Assembly: GCA_965658615.1 (NCBI GenBank)
Contig: CBFHSX010000007.1
Span: forward strand, 1 to 54,354
Direction: 5' to 3'
DNA: 54,354 nt
DNA from: UBA8337 sp965658615
Lineage (GTDB): Bacteria; Pseudomonadota; Alphaproteobacteria; RS24
This document shows, piece after piece, positions 43,987 through 52,856 of the stretch. Below the pieces are notes generated by a model. The model ran no database searches. It was not told the DNA's origin and saw only the letters and a list, made by a program, of their open reading frames with translations. A program made the position numbers and the translations under genes. How positions within the stretch are numbered: the stretch's first letter is position 1; each line of letters opens with the position of its first letter.

Positions 43987-44844
43987 ATGGACCAAACTCT
44001 CGACGATATTCTGACGCTGCTCAGCCTTGAGCGGCTGGAAGTCAATATGTTTCGCGGCCAAAGCCCGAATGAGCAACGCCAGCGCGTATTTGGCGGGCAA
44101 GTGCTTGGCCAAGCGCTGATGGCGGCTTGCTATACGGTCGAGGAGTTGAATTGCCACAGCTTTCACAGCTATTTCCTGCGCCCGGGCGATCCGGATCTGC
44201 CGATTATTTATGAGGTCGATGCGGCGCGCGATGGCCGCAGTTTTGCCTCGCGTCGCGTCGTTGCCATCCAGCACGGTAAACAGATTTTCAACATGGCAGC
44301 GAGCTTTCAACGCAAAGAAGAAGGCTATGAACATCAAATTCAGATGCCTTATGCGCCGGATCCGGAGTCGTTGAAGAGCGATTATCAATTGCGGCTGGAA
44401 AATGCCGATAAAATGCCGGAGCAATTCCGCGAGGCGTTTTTACGTCGTCGGCCGTTTGAAACGCGTCCGGTCAGCCCGAAAGATTTCTTCAATCCGGAAC
44501 CGGCCGAGCCGCGCAATATTGTCTGGGTGAAGTTCGACCCCGGCATGCCGAAGGAATACGCCATCAACCAAGCCATGCTGTCCTATGTGTCGGACACCTC
44601 GCTGCTGGATACTTGCATGCGCCCGCACGGCCTCAGCTATACAAACCCGAAGCTGCAATCTGCCAGTCTTGACCATGCCATGTGGTTCTATCACGAGTTT
44701 GAAGCCAATGATTGGCTGCTCTATGTGCAAGATAGCCCCGCTTCAGCCGGTAGTCGCGGCATGAATTTCGGCCACTTCTTCACCCGCGACGGCAAGCTTA
44801 TCGCCACGGCGGCTCAAGAGGGTCTCATAAGGGTTCACGATTAG
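43987..44844 (+). CDS. tesB: Acyl-CoA thioesterase II
   Basis: The 285-residue double-hotdog thioesterase hydrolyses medium- and long-chain acyl-CoAs. Seen: NMFRGQSPNEQRQRVFGGQVLGQALMAA (20-47), HSFHSYFLRPGDPDLPIIYEVDAARDGRSFASRRV, and in the second hotdog SASLDHAMWFYHEFEANDWLLYVQDSPASAGSRGMNFGHFFTRDGKLIATAAQEGLIR, where the Asp of LDHAMW is the catalytic aspartate position. AGGGGA precedes the ATG. It sits 22 nt after sufA in the same direction, so it is likely read from the suf promoter as well. Confidence 0.94.
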   Translation: MDQTLDDILTLLSLERLEVNMFRGQSPNEQRQRVFGGQVLGQALMAACYTVEELNCHSFHSYFLRPGDPDLPIIYEVDAARDGRSFASRRVVAIQHGKQIFNMAASFQRKEEGYEHQIQMPYAPDPESLKSDYQLRLENADKMPEQFREAFLRRRPFETRPVSPKDFFNPEPAEPRNIVWVKFDPGMPKEYAINQAMLSYVSDTSLLDTCMRPHGLSYTNPKLQSASLDHAMWFYHEFEANDWLLYVQDSPASAGSRGMNFGHFFTRDGKLIATAAQEGLIRVHD

Positions 44845-44884
44845 GCGCGGGCCGACTTTGTTCGCCTGAATTATGTAAGCGAAA

Positions 44885-45133
44885 TTAGCCCAATAAGGTT
44901 GTTAGCCCGACGATAACACCGCCTTGCGCCGCCAGCAGGCCAGCCATCCAGCGCATAAGGCGCGCTTCGGTTTCGGCCAAAGATGTTTTTAAGACGTTAT
45001 TAGTGACTAAATTATCGGTAAGCAATTTTTGTTGCTCATCGGCCAGCACTTCGGCGATCGGTTCTGCCAATCCCCTATCGACCAAACGTTTCACATAGCG
45101 ATGCGTGTCAAAGTTTATTGTTGTTTTATTCAT
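44885..45133 (-). CDS. DUF1640-type mini-protein (CCDC90/MCUR1-like)
   Basis: 82 residues from the ATG at 45133; a GTG two codons earlier (45139) is possible. The N-terminus INFDTHRYVKRLVDRGLAEPIAEVLADEQQKLLTDNLVTN matches the head of the DUF1640 family, whose mitochondrial relatives are CCDC90/MCUR1 inner-membrane proteins. A short amphipathic coil is followed by one C-terminal transmembrane helix (MAGLLAAQGGVIVGLTTLLG). It has no enzymatic motif; a membrane-tethered scaffold role is inferred from its relatives. It lies downstream of mutB behind a hairpin-rich patch and is convergent with tesB. Confidence 0.72.
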   Translation of the reverse strand: MNKTTINFDTHRYVKRLVDRGLAEPIAEVLADEQQKLLTDNLVTNNVLKTSLAETEARLMRWMAGLLAAQGGVIVGLTTLLG

Positions 45134-45146
45134 AACCACAACCTAG

Positions 45147-45269
45147 CCCAAAGCAGTTGGGTGAGCAAGCGAGGGCTCACGCGGCGTCTCGGTGGTGTGA
45201 GCTTGCCACACCACCTCGCTTGCACCCTTCGCCCTGGGCTTGCCCTAACGGGCAAGCGAGGGCTCACGC
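45147..45269. repeat. Hairpin-rich repeat patch downstream of mutB
   Basis: Four hairpins lie in a row: CCCAA/TTGGG (45147-45151, 45157-45161), GTGAGC/GCTCAC (45161-45166, 45175-45180), GGTGGTGTG/CACACCACC (45191-45199, 45207-45215) and GCTTGCCC/GGGCAAGC (45238-45245, 45250-45257). A perfect 18-bp direct repeat, GCAAGCGAGGGCTCACGC, occurs at 45165-45182 and 45252-45269; an inverted 10-bp core is at 45214-45223. GCAAGC or its complement occurs five times in about 90 bp. The second copy overlaps the mutB stop codon. It resembles a REP/BIME-type cluster or an RNA-stabilising 3' end rather than a simple terminator, because no hairpin has a T-run. Confidence 0.85.
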
Positions 45270-47471
45270 TGCCTCATTATGTCCCAAATGTTGGGTCAGT
45301 GTGGTGATCAGCTCAGCCGCTGCATCGGGGATGACTGTGCCGGGCGGGAAGATGGCTTTGGCACCGGCATCGCGCAGCGCGTCGAAATCTTGCGGCGGAA
45401 TAACCCCGCCGACAATCACCATCATATCATCGCGCCCTTGCGCAGCCAGCGCGTCGCGCAGTTCCGGCACCAGCGTCAGGTGACCGGCTGCCAGCGACGA
45501 AACGCCGACAATATGCGCGCCCGACGCAATCGCGTCTTTGGCGCTTTCTTCCGGTGTCTGGAAAAGCGGCCCGGCGACCACCTCAAAGCCCAAATCGGCG
45601 AGGGCGGTGGCAACGACTTTTTGGCCGCGATCATGCCCGTCTTGACCCATTTTAGCCAAATAGATGGATGGCGCGCGGCCCTCGCGTTCGCTAAAGCGTT
45701 CAATCATATCGCGCACTTTGACGATATTCGGGTCACTGGCGCCAAAGTCTTTCTCATACACATCCGAGATGACCTGCGGCTTGGCTTCATGGCGATTATA
45801 GACTTGTTCCATGGCGGCGGAAATCTCGCCGACCGTGGCCTTGGCGCGGGCCGCATCGACTGCCAGCGCCAGCAAATTGCCCGCCATGCCGGGGGTCGAC
45901 CCGGCTGCCGCCGATTTGCTCAGCGCGGCGAGGGCGGCTTGCGTCTCGGCCTCATTGCGGCTTTCTTTCAGCGCTTTCAGGCGGTCGATTTGCGCTGTGC
46001 GCACAGCCGAATTATCAACCTTCAGCACATCGACCGCATCCTCATTTTCGAGGCGGAATTTATTCACCCCGACCACAGTCTGGCGACCGCTATCAATGCG
46101 CGCCTGCGTGCGGGCTGCGGCTTCCTCGATACGCATTTTCGGAATACCTTGCTCAATGGCGGCCGCCATGCCGCCGAGCTTTTCGACTTCCTGAATATGG
46201 CTCAACGCTTTGGCAGCCAGATCATGCGTCAGCTTTTCGACAAAATAACTGCCGCCCCACGGGTCGATAACCTTGGTGGTGTTGCTTTCCATTTGCAGCA
46301 TAAGCTGCGTGTTGCGCGCGATGCGTGCCGAGAAATCGGTCGGCAGGGCCAGCGCCTCGTCAAAGCTGTTTGTGTGCAAAGATTGCGTATGGCCTTGTGT
46401 TGAGGCCATGGCTTCGACACAGGTGCGCACGACATTATTGTAAATATCCTGCGCCGTCAGGCTCCAGCCCGAGGTCTGGCTATGCGTCCGGAGGGCCAGC
46501 GATTTCGGGTTTTTCGCGCCCTGACCTTGCATAAGCTGCGCCCAAAGCAGGCGCGCGGCGCGCATTTTGGCAATCTCCATAAAGAAATCCATGCCAATCG
46601 CCCAGAAGAAAGATAAGCGCGGCGCAAAGGCGTCAATGTCGAGACCGGCGGCGACACCGGCGCGGGCATATTCAACGCCATCGGCCAGCGTATAGGCCAG
46701 TTCCAAATCAGCCGTCGCGCCCGCTTCCTGCATATGATAGCCGGAAATCGAGATGGAATTGAACTTCGGCATCTTCTCGGAGGTATAAGAAAAAATATCG
46801 GAAATAATTCGCATGCTCGGCTGCGGCGGGTAAATATAGGTGTTTCGCACCATGAACTCTTTCAGAATATCGTTCTGAATCGTCCCGGCCAGCTTATCGG
46901 GGCTGACGCCTTGTTCTTCGGCGGCGACAATATACAGCGCCATAATCGGCAGCACAGCGCCGTTCATGGTCATCGAGACCGACATGGTGTCGAGCGGGAT
47001 GCCAGCAAACAGCGTCCGCATATCCAAAATCGAGTCAATCGCCACACCGGCCATGCCGACATCGCCAAAGACGCGCGGATGATCGCTATCATAGCCGCGA
47101 TGTGTCGCAAGGTCGAAAGCGACCGAAAGGCCTTTTTGACCGGCTTTCAAATTGCGGCGGTAAAACGCGTTGGATTCTTCGGCGGTTGAGAAACCCGCAT
47201 ATTGGCGCACCGTCCATGGTTTATTGACATACATGGTCGAATAGGGGCCGCGAATATATGGCGTAATCCCCGGATAGCTGTCGGTAAAGGGCAGGGCGGC
47301 ACGGTCGGCAGCCGTATAAAGCGGCTTGATGTCAATGCCCTCCGGCGTCTGGCGCAGGCCGGCACCGGACGTATTGTCTTGCGCAGTTTTGGCGGCGGTT
47401 TGCCAAGCGCCGAGGTCGCCTTGCGGGGTCATATTCAGCGGCATGTTTGAAAAATCGGGCAGCTTGCTCAT
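45264..47471 (-). CDS. mutB: Methylmalonyl-CoA mutase, large (catalytic) subunit
   Basis: The 735-residue coenzyme-B12 enzyme interconverts (R)-methylmalonyl-CoA and succinyl-CoA in the propionate pathway. The TIM-barrel substrate domain (about 50-560) contains YVNKPWTVRQYAGFSTAEESN and AFDLATHRGYDSDHPRV; the C-terminal cobalamin domain has the base-on-histidine motif D611-G-H613-D-R-G616. mutA precedes it by 11 nt, giving the heterodimeric type. The 3' end merges with the hairpin-rich repeat patch. No epimerase or MeaB chaperone gene is in the window. Confidence 0.97.
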   Translation of the reverse strand: MSKLPDFSNMPLNMTPQGDLGAWQTAAKTAQDNTSGAGLRQTPEGIDIKPLYTAADRAALPFTDSYPGITPYIRGPYSTMYVNKPWTVRQYAGFSTAEESNAFYRRNLKAGQKGLSVAFDLATHRGYDSDHPRVFGDVGMAGVAIDSILDMRTLFAGIPLDTMSVSMTMNGAVLPIMALYIVAAEEQGVSPDKLAGTIQNDILKEFMVRNTYIYPPQPSMRIISDIFSYTSEKMPKFNSISISGYHMQEAGATADLELAYTLADGVEYARAGVAAGLDIDAFAPRLSFFWAIGMDFFMEIAKMRAARLLWAQLMQGQGAKNPKSLALRTHSQTSGWSLTAQDIYNNVVRTCVEAMASTQGHTQSLHTNSFDEALALPTDFSARIARNTQLMLQMESNTTKVIDPWGGSYFVEKLTHDLAAKALSHIQEVEKLGGMAAAIEQGIPKMRIEEAAARTQARIDSGRQTVVGVNKFRLENEDAVDVLKVDNSAVRTAQIDRLKALKESRNEAETQAALAALSKSAAAGSTPGMAGNLLALAVDAARAKATVGEISAAMEQVYNRHEAKPQVISDVYEKDFGASDPNIVKVRDMIERFSEREGRAPSIYLAKMGQDGHDRGQKVVATALADLGFEVVAGPLFQTPEESAKDAIASGAHIVGVSSLAAGHLTLVPELRDALAAQGRDDMMVIVGGVIPPQDFDALRDAGAKAIFPPGTVIPDAAAELITTLTQHLGHNEAA

Positions 47472-47482
47472 AATAATATCTC

Positions 47483-49249
47483 CTACAGGCCCAATTTGGC
47501 GTGAATATTTTGCAAATAACTCAACGCGGCGCAGCCGGCAAAACAGTAATCGTCAATCGCGTCATTCTCGCGCGCTTTGCCGGCCAGTGCCAAATGCACA
47601 GCACCGGCATCGCTGAGCGCGGCGGCGACGGCGTCGGCATGGGCGTCATAATCGGCATCGCTGCCGCAAATCACGGCAATTTTGGCGTTGGATTTTTTAA
47701 ACGCATCAGCAATAGCCGCCGCATCCGTGCCGCCTTCACCCAAGACGGCGCTCATGCCACCGGCATTGTATAGATTGGTGGCGAAATTAGCGCGCGGTGT
47801 GAAATCCGCCATCTCGCCAATGCAGGCCATAAAGACTTTCGGCTTGGCTTTTTGCGCGGCGTGGCGCAGCGCTTCAAAACCCTGCGCGTGGCGATAGCCT
47901 GTTTCATTGGCGGCGGCGTCGAGCGGCGCTTCGTCAATATTGGGGAACTCGCTGACGCCGACCAGCGGCACGGCGCGCTTGTCGACGGCGGTCTGATAGG
48001 CGTCGGTTTGCGCTTTCAAGGCGGCGGCAATCGTGCCCGCCTCAATCGCGGCGGCAAGACCACCGGCCGCTTCGATCGATTGAAATTCTGCCCAAGCCGT
48101 TTCTGCCAATTCGCGGGTCAATTGCTCGACATACCAGCTGCCGCCCGCCGCATCGGCGACTTGGCCGATATGGCTTTCCTCTTGCAAAATGACCTGCGTG
48201 TTGCGGGCGATACGGCGCGTCAGCGTGTTATCTGTGGCGCTTGAGGCGGTGCAGGGGGCGACCGTCATCATATCGACACCGGCGATACCTGCGCCCATGC
48301 TCGCGGCGGTGGCGCGCAGAATATTGACCCAAGGGTCGACATCAGAAAAGGCTCGCAGACTGGTCTCGGCATGAATTTGCGGCCGCACATCCGGTGCGCC
48401 AATGGCTTCGGCAATATTTGCGAAGAGCAGTCGCGCGGCACGGATTTTCGCCAATGTGGCAAAGAAGTCGACATCGGCGGCAAGGGTTAGTGTGATGCGC
48501 GATAAGGCGTCGGCTGGGTCCATACCCACGGCCTCCAAAGCGCGTATATAGGCGGTCAAACCGGCCAAGGCCCAGCCCAGTTCTTGCGGCACGTTGGCGC
48601 CCATAGCGTGATAGGCCGCGCCGCCACTTGTCATCAGTCGCAGGGCAGGGCGCGCCTTTGCCGTGTCGCCCAATGCGGCATAATCGATCGCGACGCTTTC
48701 GCCATAGCGGGTTTGGGCGGCAAGCGGGTCGGCGTTTAAATAGCCGACTGCGTCGGCGGCCAGACCGCGCGCTTCAAACAGGTCCAGCACCGGCTGCAGG
48801 GCGGCCATGCCATGCTTGCCCGGTGCGAGGCTGAGCGGTGCAATATCCAGCATCACCCCATCGAGCAATTTGTCGAGCGCGGCTGTATCGGCCGTCATCT
48901 CGGTAAAGTCCAGCGTGATAGCCGAGACGCCCCCGGCCAGATCGGTCAGGATGGCGGCATTATCGGCATTGGCGCGACCGATAATGGCGCGTTGGGCGAT
49001 GTGCCAGGGCAGGAATTTATCGTTCACAGCTTGCGCACCGCGCGTAAACGGCGCGAAACCCGGCAAGCCGGACTCATCAGCCGCGGTGCTGCTATTGGCT
49101 TCATTGTAAAGCGGCTGGCGGCTGAAACCGGCAAGATCGTTGGACACAAGCGTGTCGGCCGATTTGCCTTTCAGCGCTTTTTCGACGGCCTCAAGCCAAT
49201 CGGCTTGTGAGGCACTGTCAAAGGCATTTCCAAGGTGTAGGTCACTCAT
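47483..49249 (-). CDS. mutA: Methylmalonyl-CoA mutase, small subunit
   Basis: The 588-residue non-catalytic partner of MutB keeps the family fold (NILRATAASMGAGIAGVDMMTVAPCTASSATDNTLTRRIARNTQVILQEESHIGQVADAAGGSWYVEQLT) but has lost the cobalamin-binding DxHxxG motif, as small subunits do: the matching position reads FMACIGEMADFTPRANF. It is needed for a stable heterodimer. TAATAT at about 49265-49270 on the minus strand may be a -10, but no good -35 accompanies it. lptG ends 34 nt upstream. Confidence 0.95.
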   Translation of the reverse strand: MSDLHLGNAFDSASQADWLEAVEKALKGKSADTLVSNDLAGFSRQPLYNEANSSTAADESGLPGFAPFTRGAQAVNDKFLPWHIAQRAIIGRANADNAAILTDLAGGVSAITLDFTEMTADTAALDKLLDGVMLDIAPLSLAPGKHGMAALQPVLDLFEARGLAADAVGYLNADPLAAQTRYGESVAIDYAALGDTAKARPALRLMTSGGAAYHAMGANVPQELGWALAGLTAYIRALEAVGMDPADALSRITLTLAADVDFFATLAKIRAARLLFANIAEAIGAPDVRPQIHAETSLRAFSDVDPWVNILRATAASMGAGIAGVDMMTVAPCTASSATDNTLTRRIARNTQVILQEESHIGQVADAAGGSWYVEQLTRELAETAWAEFQSIEAAGGLAAAIEAGTIAAALKAQTDAYQTAVDKRAVPLVGVSEFPNIDEAPLDAAANETGYRHAQGFEALRHAAQKAKPKVFMACIGEMADFTPRANFATNLYNAGGMSAVLGEGGTDAAAIADAFKKSNAKIAVICGSDADYDAHADAVAAALSDAGAVHLALAGKARENDAIDDYCFAGCAALSYLQNIHAKLGL

Positions 49250-49283
49250 TTTTTACTCTTTGGTGAATTAAGCTGGCCGTATA

Positions 49284-50369
49284 TTAGCCGTCTTCCGTCG
49301 ATAGTAAATAACTGACCGCCAATAACATGGCAATAAGGGCCGGAATCCAGCTGGCCAAGACCGGTGGGACGCTGCCCAATTCGCCGAGTAATTGTGTGAA
49401 GTCATTGAAAAGAAACAATAAAAATCCACACAAAATAGCCAGCCCCAATGTTTGACCGGTTGAGACCATGCGCCCTGTCGGTAGTGAAAAACACGCCGCC
49501 ACCATCACCATGGCCATCAGCAGCAGCGGCAAAGCGAGCAATGATTGGAATCGCACTTGGTGGCGCGTCACATCGATACCGGTTTGCGCAGCGCGGGTCA
49601 TATAATTGGGCAATTGCCATATATTCACCGCTTTGGCGGGCAGAAAGCTCTGGCTCAAATTCTCGACATTGAGGCTCGAGGGCAGGGACAGATCATTTTG
49701 CGGGATGGCCGCGCTATTGTCGCGGAAGCGGCGCGCCTGCTGCAGGGTAAAGCGGCCCGCTTGCAGCAGCGCGCTATCGGCCTCAATACGATGGTCGAAT
49801 GTGCCATCGGCCTTGAATAGGGTCACTTCCACATTCAGCAGGCGTTGCGCGTTGCCCGCATCAAGCTTTTCGGCACGGATGATGTAATTGCCCGCCTCGC
49901 TTGTTTCGCGAAACCAAACACCGCCGGTCGAAAAGCTGAGCTTCGGCTTCACGCCGGTCAGTTCGGCTTTGATGTCGCTGAAATGTTTAAAGCTGGTTGT
50001 GCCGAGCGGCTCGATAAGGGCGACAATCAAGGCCGCAAGAATAAAGGTAAACGCCAATATGGGCAGCAGAAACTGCCAGACCGACACACCGGCCGCGCGG
50101 ATGACGGCGAGCTCTTGCGCTTGGCTCATGCGCAGCAGGCAAAATACGGCGCTGAACAAAAAGATAAAGGGCAGGAAATCAATCAGTAATAGCGGCAGGC
50201 GCAGCATGGTGAAATAAAGCGCATCCCCGGCCCCGAGATTAAGGCGGTTGGTCAGGCGTAGCATTTCCAGAAAATCGCCAAGAATGGCAATTGCTCCAAA
50301 GGCGGTACCGGTAATGCCGATCCAAATGGCGAAACGGCGGATCAGATAGCGGTTTAACTGTCCCATCAT
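49284..50369 (-). CDS. lptG: LPS export permease LptG
   Basis: The 361-residue protein has three N-terminal transmembrane helices (about 14-32, 59-80, 95-120), a periplasmic beta-jellyroll (about 125-260) and three C-terminal helices. LNRYLIRRFA at the start, SQAQELAVIRAAGVSVWQFLLP in the coupling-helix region and QVRFQSLLALPLLLMAMVMVAACFSLP near the end are LptG signatures. With LptF and the ATPase LptB it extracts LPS from the inner membrane for the Lpt bridge. Its ATG overlaps the lptF stop by ATGA (50366-50369). Confidence 0.95.
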   Translation of the reverse strand: MMGQLNRYLIRRFAIWIGITGTAFGAIAILGDFLEMLRLTNRLNLGAGDALYFTMLRLPLLLIDFLPFIFLFSAVFCLLRMSQAQELAVIRAAGVSVWQFLLPILAFTFILAALIVALIEPLGTTSFKHFSDIKAELTGVKPKLSFSTGGVWFRETSEAGNYIIRAEKLDAGNAQRLLNVEVTLFKADGTFDHRIEADSALLQAGRFTLQQARRFRDNSAAIPQNDLSLPSSLNVENLSQSFLPAKAVNIWQLPNYMTRAAQTGIDVTRHQVRFQSLLALPLLLMAMVMVAACFSLPTGRMVSTGQTLGLAILCGFLLFLFNDFTQLLGELGSVPPVLASWIPALIAMLLAVSYLLSTEDG

Positions 50370-51490
50370 GCGTCGGCCCTTTTGAACAGGCGTGTTACGC
50401 CATAGCGGTCATTTTGCCAGAATATGGTGAACAGCAAGGCGAGGATGAAAAGCACCGGCCAGACAAATACCAGCGCCGGATTATTTTTCTCGACCGCCTG
50501 CGCTGCCACGGAGATGACGCCGATTTGGAATACCAGCGCCAGTGCCACAGCCACCATAACGCGCTTGCCATAGCCGTGCCGGTTAATGCCGCCCGAGGTA
50601 ATCACCGCGAAGCTGATCAGCATGAAAACGAAAGGCGCGGCGAGATTGGAGATAAGCTCCAACCCGCGCGATTTCATGCGGGTAATTTTCTTTTGATAGC
50701 TCACGCCATGCGCTGCCGGGTCGAGCAATTGATGGATCATCATATGGTTGCGGTTAAAGGTAATCGGCTTGGCCTTGGCGGCGTCCGGGTCGTTTAGCGG
50801 CAGCACATATTGTGTGAAATTCAAAAGATCCCCACCATCGCCTTGCGCATCGGCATTGGCGATATGCTGCGTGCCGTCGCGCAACACGAAATAATGCCGT
50901 GCGGCTTCGCTGCGCAGCACGCCCTCGCGGGCCGTATAAGTGGCAACCGCGTCTTTGTCGCTACGGTCGTGGATCATCACATTTTGCCATATGCCGCTGC
51001 CGCTTTGCGCACCGGCATAGACGGTCATGCCGTCTTTGATTTCTTTAAAGGCCCCGGCTTGGATGCCGGCCAGCGCCAGCGAACTGCCGGTCTCGGCCGT
51101 GCGGATGCGCAGCTCTTTCATGGCCAGCGGCGCGATGTAAAAAGCTAACGCGCCTTGCAACAGCATCACCATAAACGCCAAGACCAGCATTGGCCGCAGG
51201 ATACGAAACGGGCTCAGCCCGGCGGCGGTGAAGGCGAAATATTCATAATCTTGCAGCAGCTTGACGATTTGCGTCAGCACGGCGATGAGCAAGGCGGGGG
51301 CGAGGGTGAAGGTCAGCACACGCGGCAGCACCAACGCGCCCAGCGCCATGGTTTGCAGCACAGACGAGCCGGACGATAAGGCCGTGTCGAACAGGTCGAG
51401 CGCTTGGATGAGCCAGACGACCGAGGACAGCACAAGCGTCAGCGCCAAATGGCTGCGCAGAAGATTACCGAGGAGATAGCGATCAAGCAT
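50366..51490 (-). CDS. lptF: LPS export permease LptF
   Basis: 374 residues from the ATG at 51490 (MLDRYLLGNLLRSHLALTLVL); an in-frame GTG ten codons earlier gives a less typical N-terminus. Same fold as LptG: three helices, a jellyroll, three helices, with DYEYFAFTAAGLSPFRILRP as the coupling-helix motif. ALVFVWPVLFILALLFTIFWQNDRYG is the last helix. lptG follows with a 4-nt overlap. I see no strong promoter or Shine-Dalgarno in the 146 bp shared with the divergent acyl-CoA dehydrogenase. Confidence 0.94.
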   Translation of the reverse strand: MLDRYLLGNLLRSHLALTLVLSSVVWLIQALDLFDTALSSGSSVLQTMALGALVLPRVLTFTLAPALLIAVLTQIVKLLQDYEYFAFTAAGLSPFRILRPMLVLAFMVMLLQGALAFYIAPLAMKELRIRTAETGSSLALAGIQAGAFKEIKDGMTVYAGAQSGSGIWQNVMIHDRSDKDAVATYTAREGVLRSEAARHYFVLRDGTQHIANADAQGDGGDLLNFTQYVLPLNDPDAAKAKPITFNRNHMMIHQLLDPAAHGVSYQKKITRMKSRGLELISNLAAPFVFMLISFAVITSGGINRHGYGKRVMVAVALALVFQIGVISVAAQAVEKNNPALVFVWPVLFILALLFTIFWQNDRYGVTRLFKRADA

Positions 51491-51636
51491 GGCCAGAACA
51501 TACCAGTGCTTCGCCCCCACGACCAGCCATTAGAGCGCAGGCAAGAAGCCGCAGGGGAATGGGAGATATCGGATATTGCTCCGCCCCGCGCTTTTGTCTA
51601 ACGTTTTTGCTGAACCGGTGATTGAGGGAGTGCGTC

Positions 51637-52845
51637 ATGGATCTTAACTTTACGCAGGAATATGTCGATTTTCGCGCCGATGTGCGCGGCTTTTTGGAAG
51701 CCAATAAGGATAAGGCGCCGGCGCAGGGCGACCGCTCCGTGCGCAGCAAAAAGCGGCTGGCCTGGCAGAAGATCTTGCTGGAAAACGGCTATGCGGCGCG
51801 CACCCACCCGACCGAATATGGCGGCTATGGCGCCGCACCCGATGCGCTGAAAGCCCGCATTATTGCTGAGGAATTCGCCCGCGCTAAAATGCCCGGCGGC
51901 ATTTCCGGCCAGGGCATTAACATGCTGGTGCCGACGCTTTTGGAGCTTGGCACGGATGAGCAGAAAGAGAAATATATTCGCCCGACTCTTGAAGGCGAGA
52001 TGGTTTGGTGTCAGGGCTATTCCGAGCCGGGGGCGGGGTCCGACCTCGCAGCTTTGCGCACCTCCGCCGTGGTCGATGGCGATGATTTCGTCATTAACGG
52101 CCAGAAGATTTGGACCTCGACGGCGCAATTTGCCGATATGATGTTCTGCCTTGTGCGCACCGAGCCGGACGCGCCAAAGCATCAGGGCATCAGCTATATT
52201 CTTATTGATATGAAGACGCCGGGTATTGAAGTCCGCCCGCTCATGACCATGACCGGCTTTGCCGAGTTCAATGAGGTGTTTTTTACCGATGTGCGCGTGC
52301 CGGTGACCTCTATTGTCGGCAATCGCGGTGAGGGCTGGATGGTCGCCAATGCGACGCTGACGCATGAGCGCGGCATGTTGGGCGATCCCGATGCGGCGCT
52401 GTCGCGCCTCAGCCAAGTGGCTGACATTATGCAAAATGAGCAGGTCGATGGGCAAACGCTGATGGATAATCATCTGTTCCGCGACCGGTTGTTGCAATTG
52501 CAGGGCGAGGCCTATGCCATGAAGATGAACGGTATGCGCCTGACCACGGCAGCCAGCGAGAAGAAATCAGCCGGCATGGCCGGGCTGCTGGTGAAGCTGC
52601 AAGGCTGCGAGCTTAACCACCAAATCGCCGAACTGGCGATCGATGTGATGGGCGAATATGGCATGTTGTTTGAGGACAGCCCGTTCATCCGCGACAAGGG
52701 CATGTGGCAGACTGCTTATATGTTCGATCTCGGCCTGATTATCGGCGGCGGTTCGGCGCAAATTCAGAAGAATATTATTTCCGAGCGTGGCCTCGGCATG
52801 CCGCGCGAGCCGAAGCCCGCGCCAAACACATTTAAGGCGAATTAG
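51637..52845 (+). CDS. Acyl-CoA dehydrogenase, likely one half of a heteromeric pair
   Basis: 402 residues from the ATG at 51637 (MDLNFTQEYVDFRADV), with GAGGGAG at 51624-51630. The flavoprotein fold is complete: N-terminal helices, CQGYSEPGAGSDLAALRTSAVVDGDDFVINGQKIWTSTAQFADMMFCLVRT for FAD and substrate binding, and GGGSAQIQKNIISERGLGMPREP at the C-terminus. The last motif has Gly where MCAD-type enzymes have their catalytic Glu, as in actinobacterial FadE26/ChsE-type subunits. The next acyl-CoA dehydrogenase begins 11 nt later, so an alpha2-beta2 enzyme acting on bulky or branched acyl-CoAs is likely. The substrate is unknown. Confidence 0.9.
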   Translation: MDLNFTQEYVDFRADVRGFLEANKDKAPAQGDRSVRSKKRLAWQKILLENGYAARTHPTEYGGYGAAPDALKARIIAEEFARAKMPGGISGQGINMLVPTLLELGTDEQKEKYIRPTLEGEMVWCQGYSEPGAGSDLAALRTSAVVDGDDFVINGQKIWTSTAQFADMMFCLVRTEPDAPKHQGISYILIDMKTPGIEVRPLMTMTGFAEFNEVFFTDVRVPVTSIVGNRGEGWMVANATLTHERGMLGDPDAALSRLSQVADIMQNEQVDGQTLMDNHLFRDRLLQLQGEAYAMKMNGMRLTTAASEKKSAGMAGLLVKLQGCELNHQIAELAIDVMGEYGMLFEDSPFIRDKGMWQTAYMFDLGLIIGGGSAQIQKNIISERGLGMPREPKPAPNTFKAN

Positions 52846-52856
52846 GAGCGGCACGT

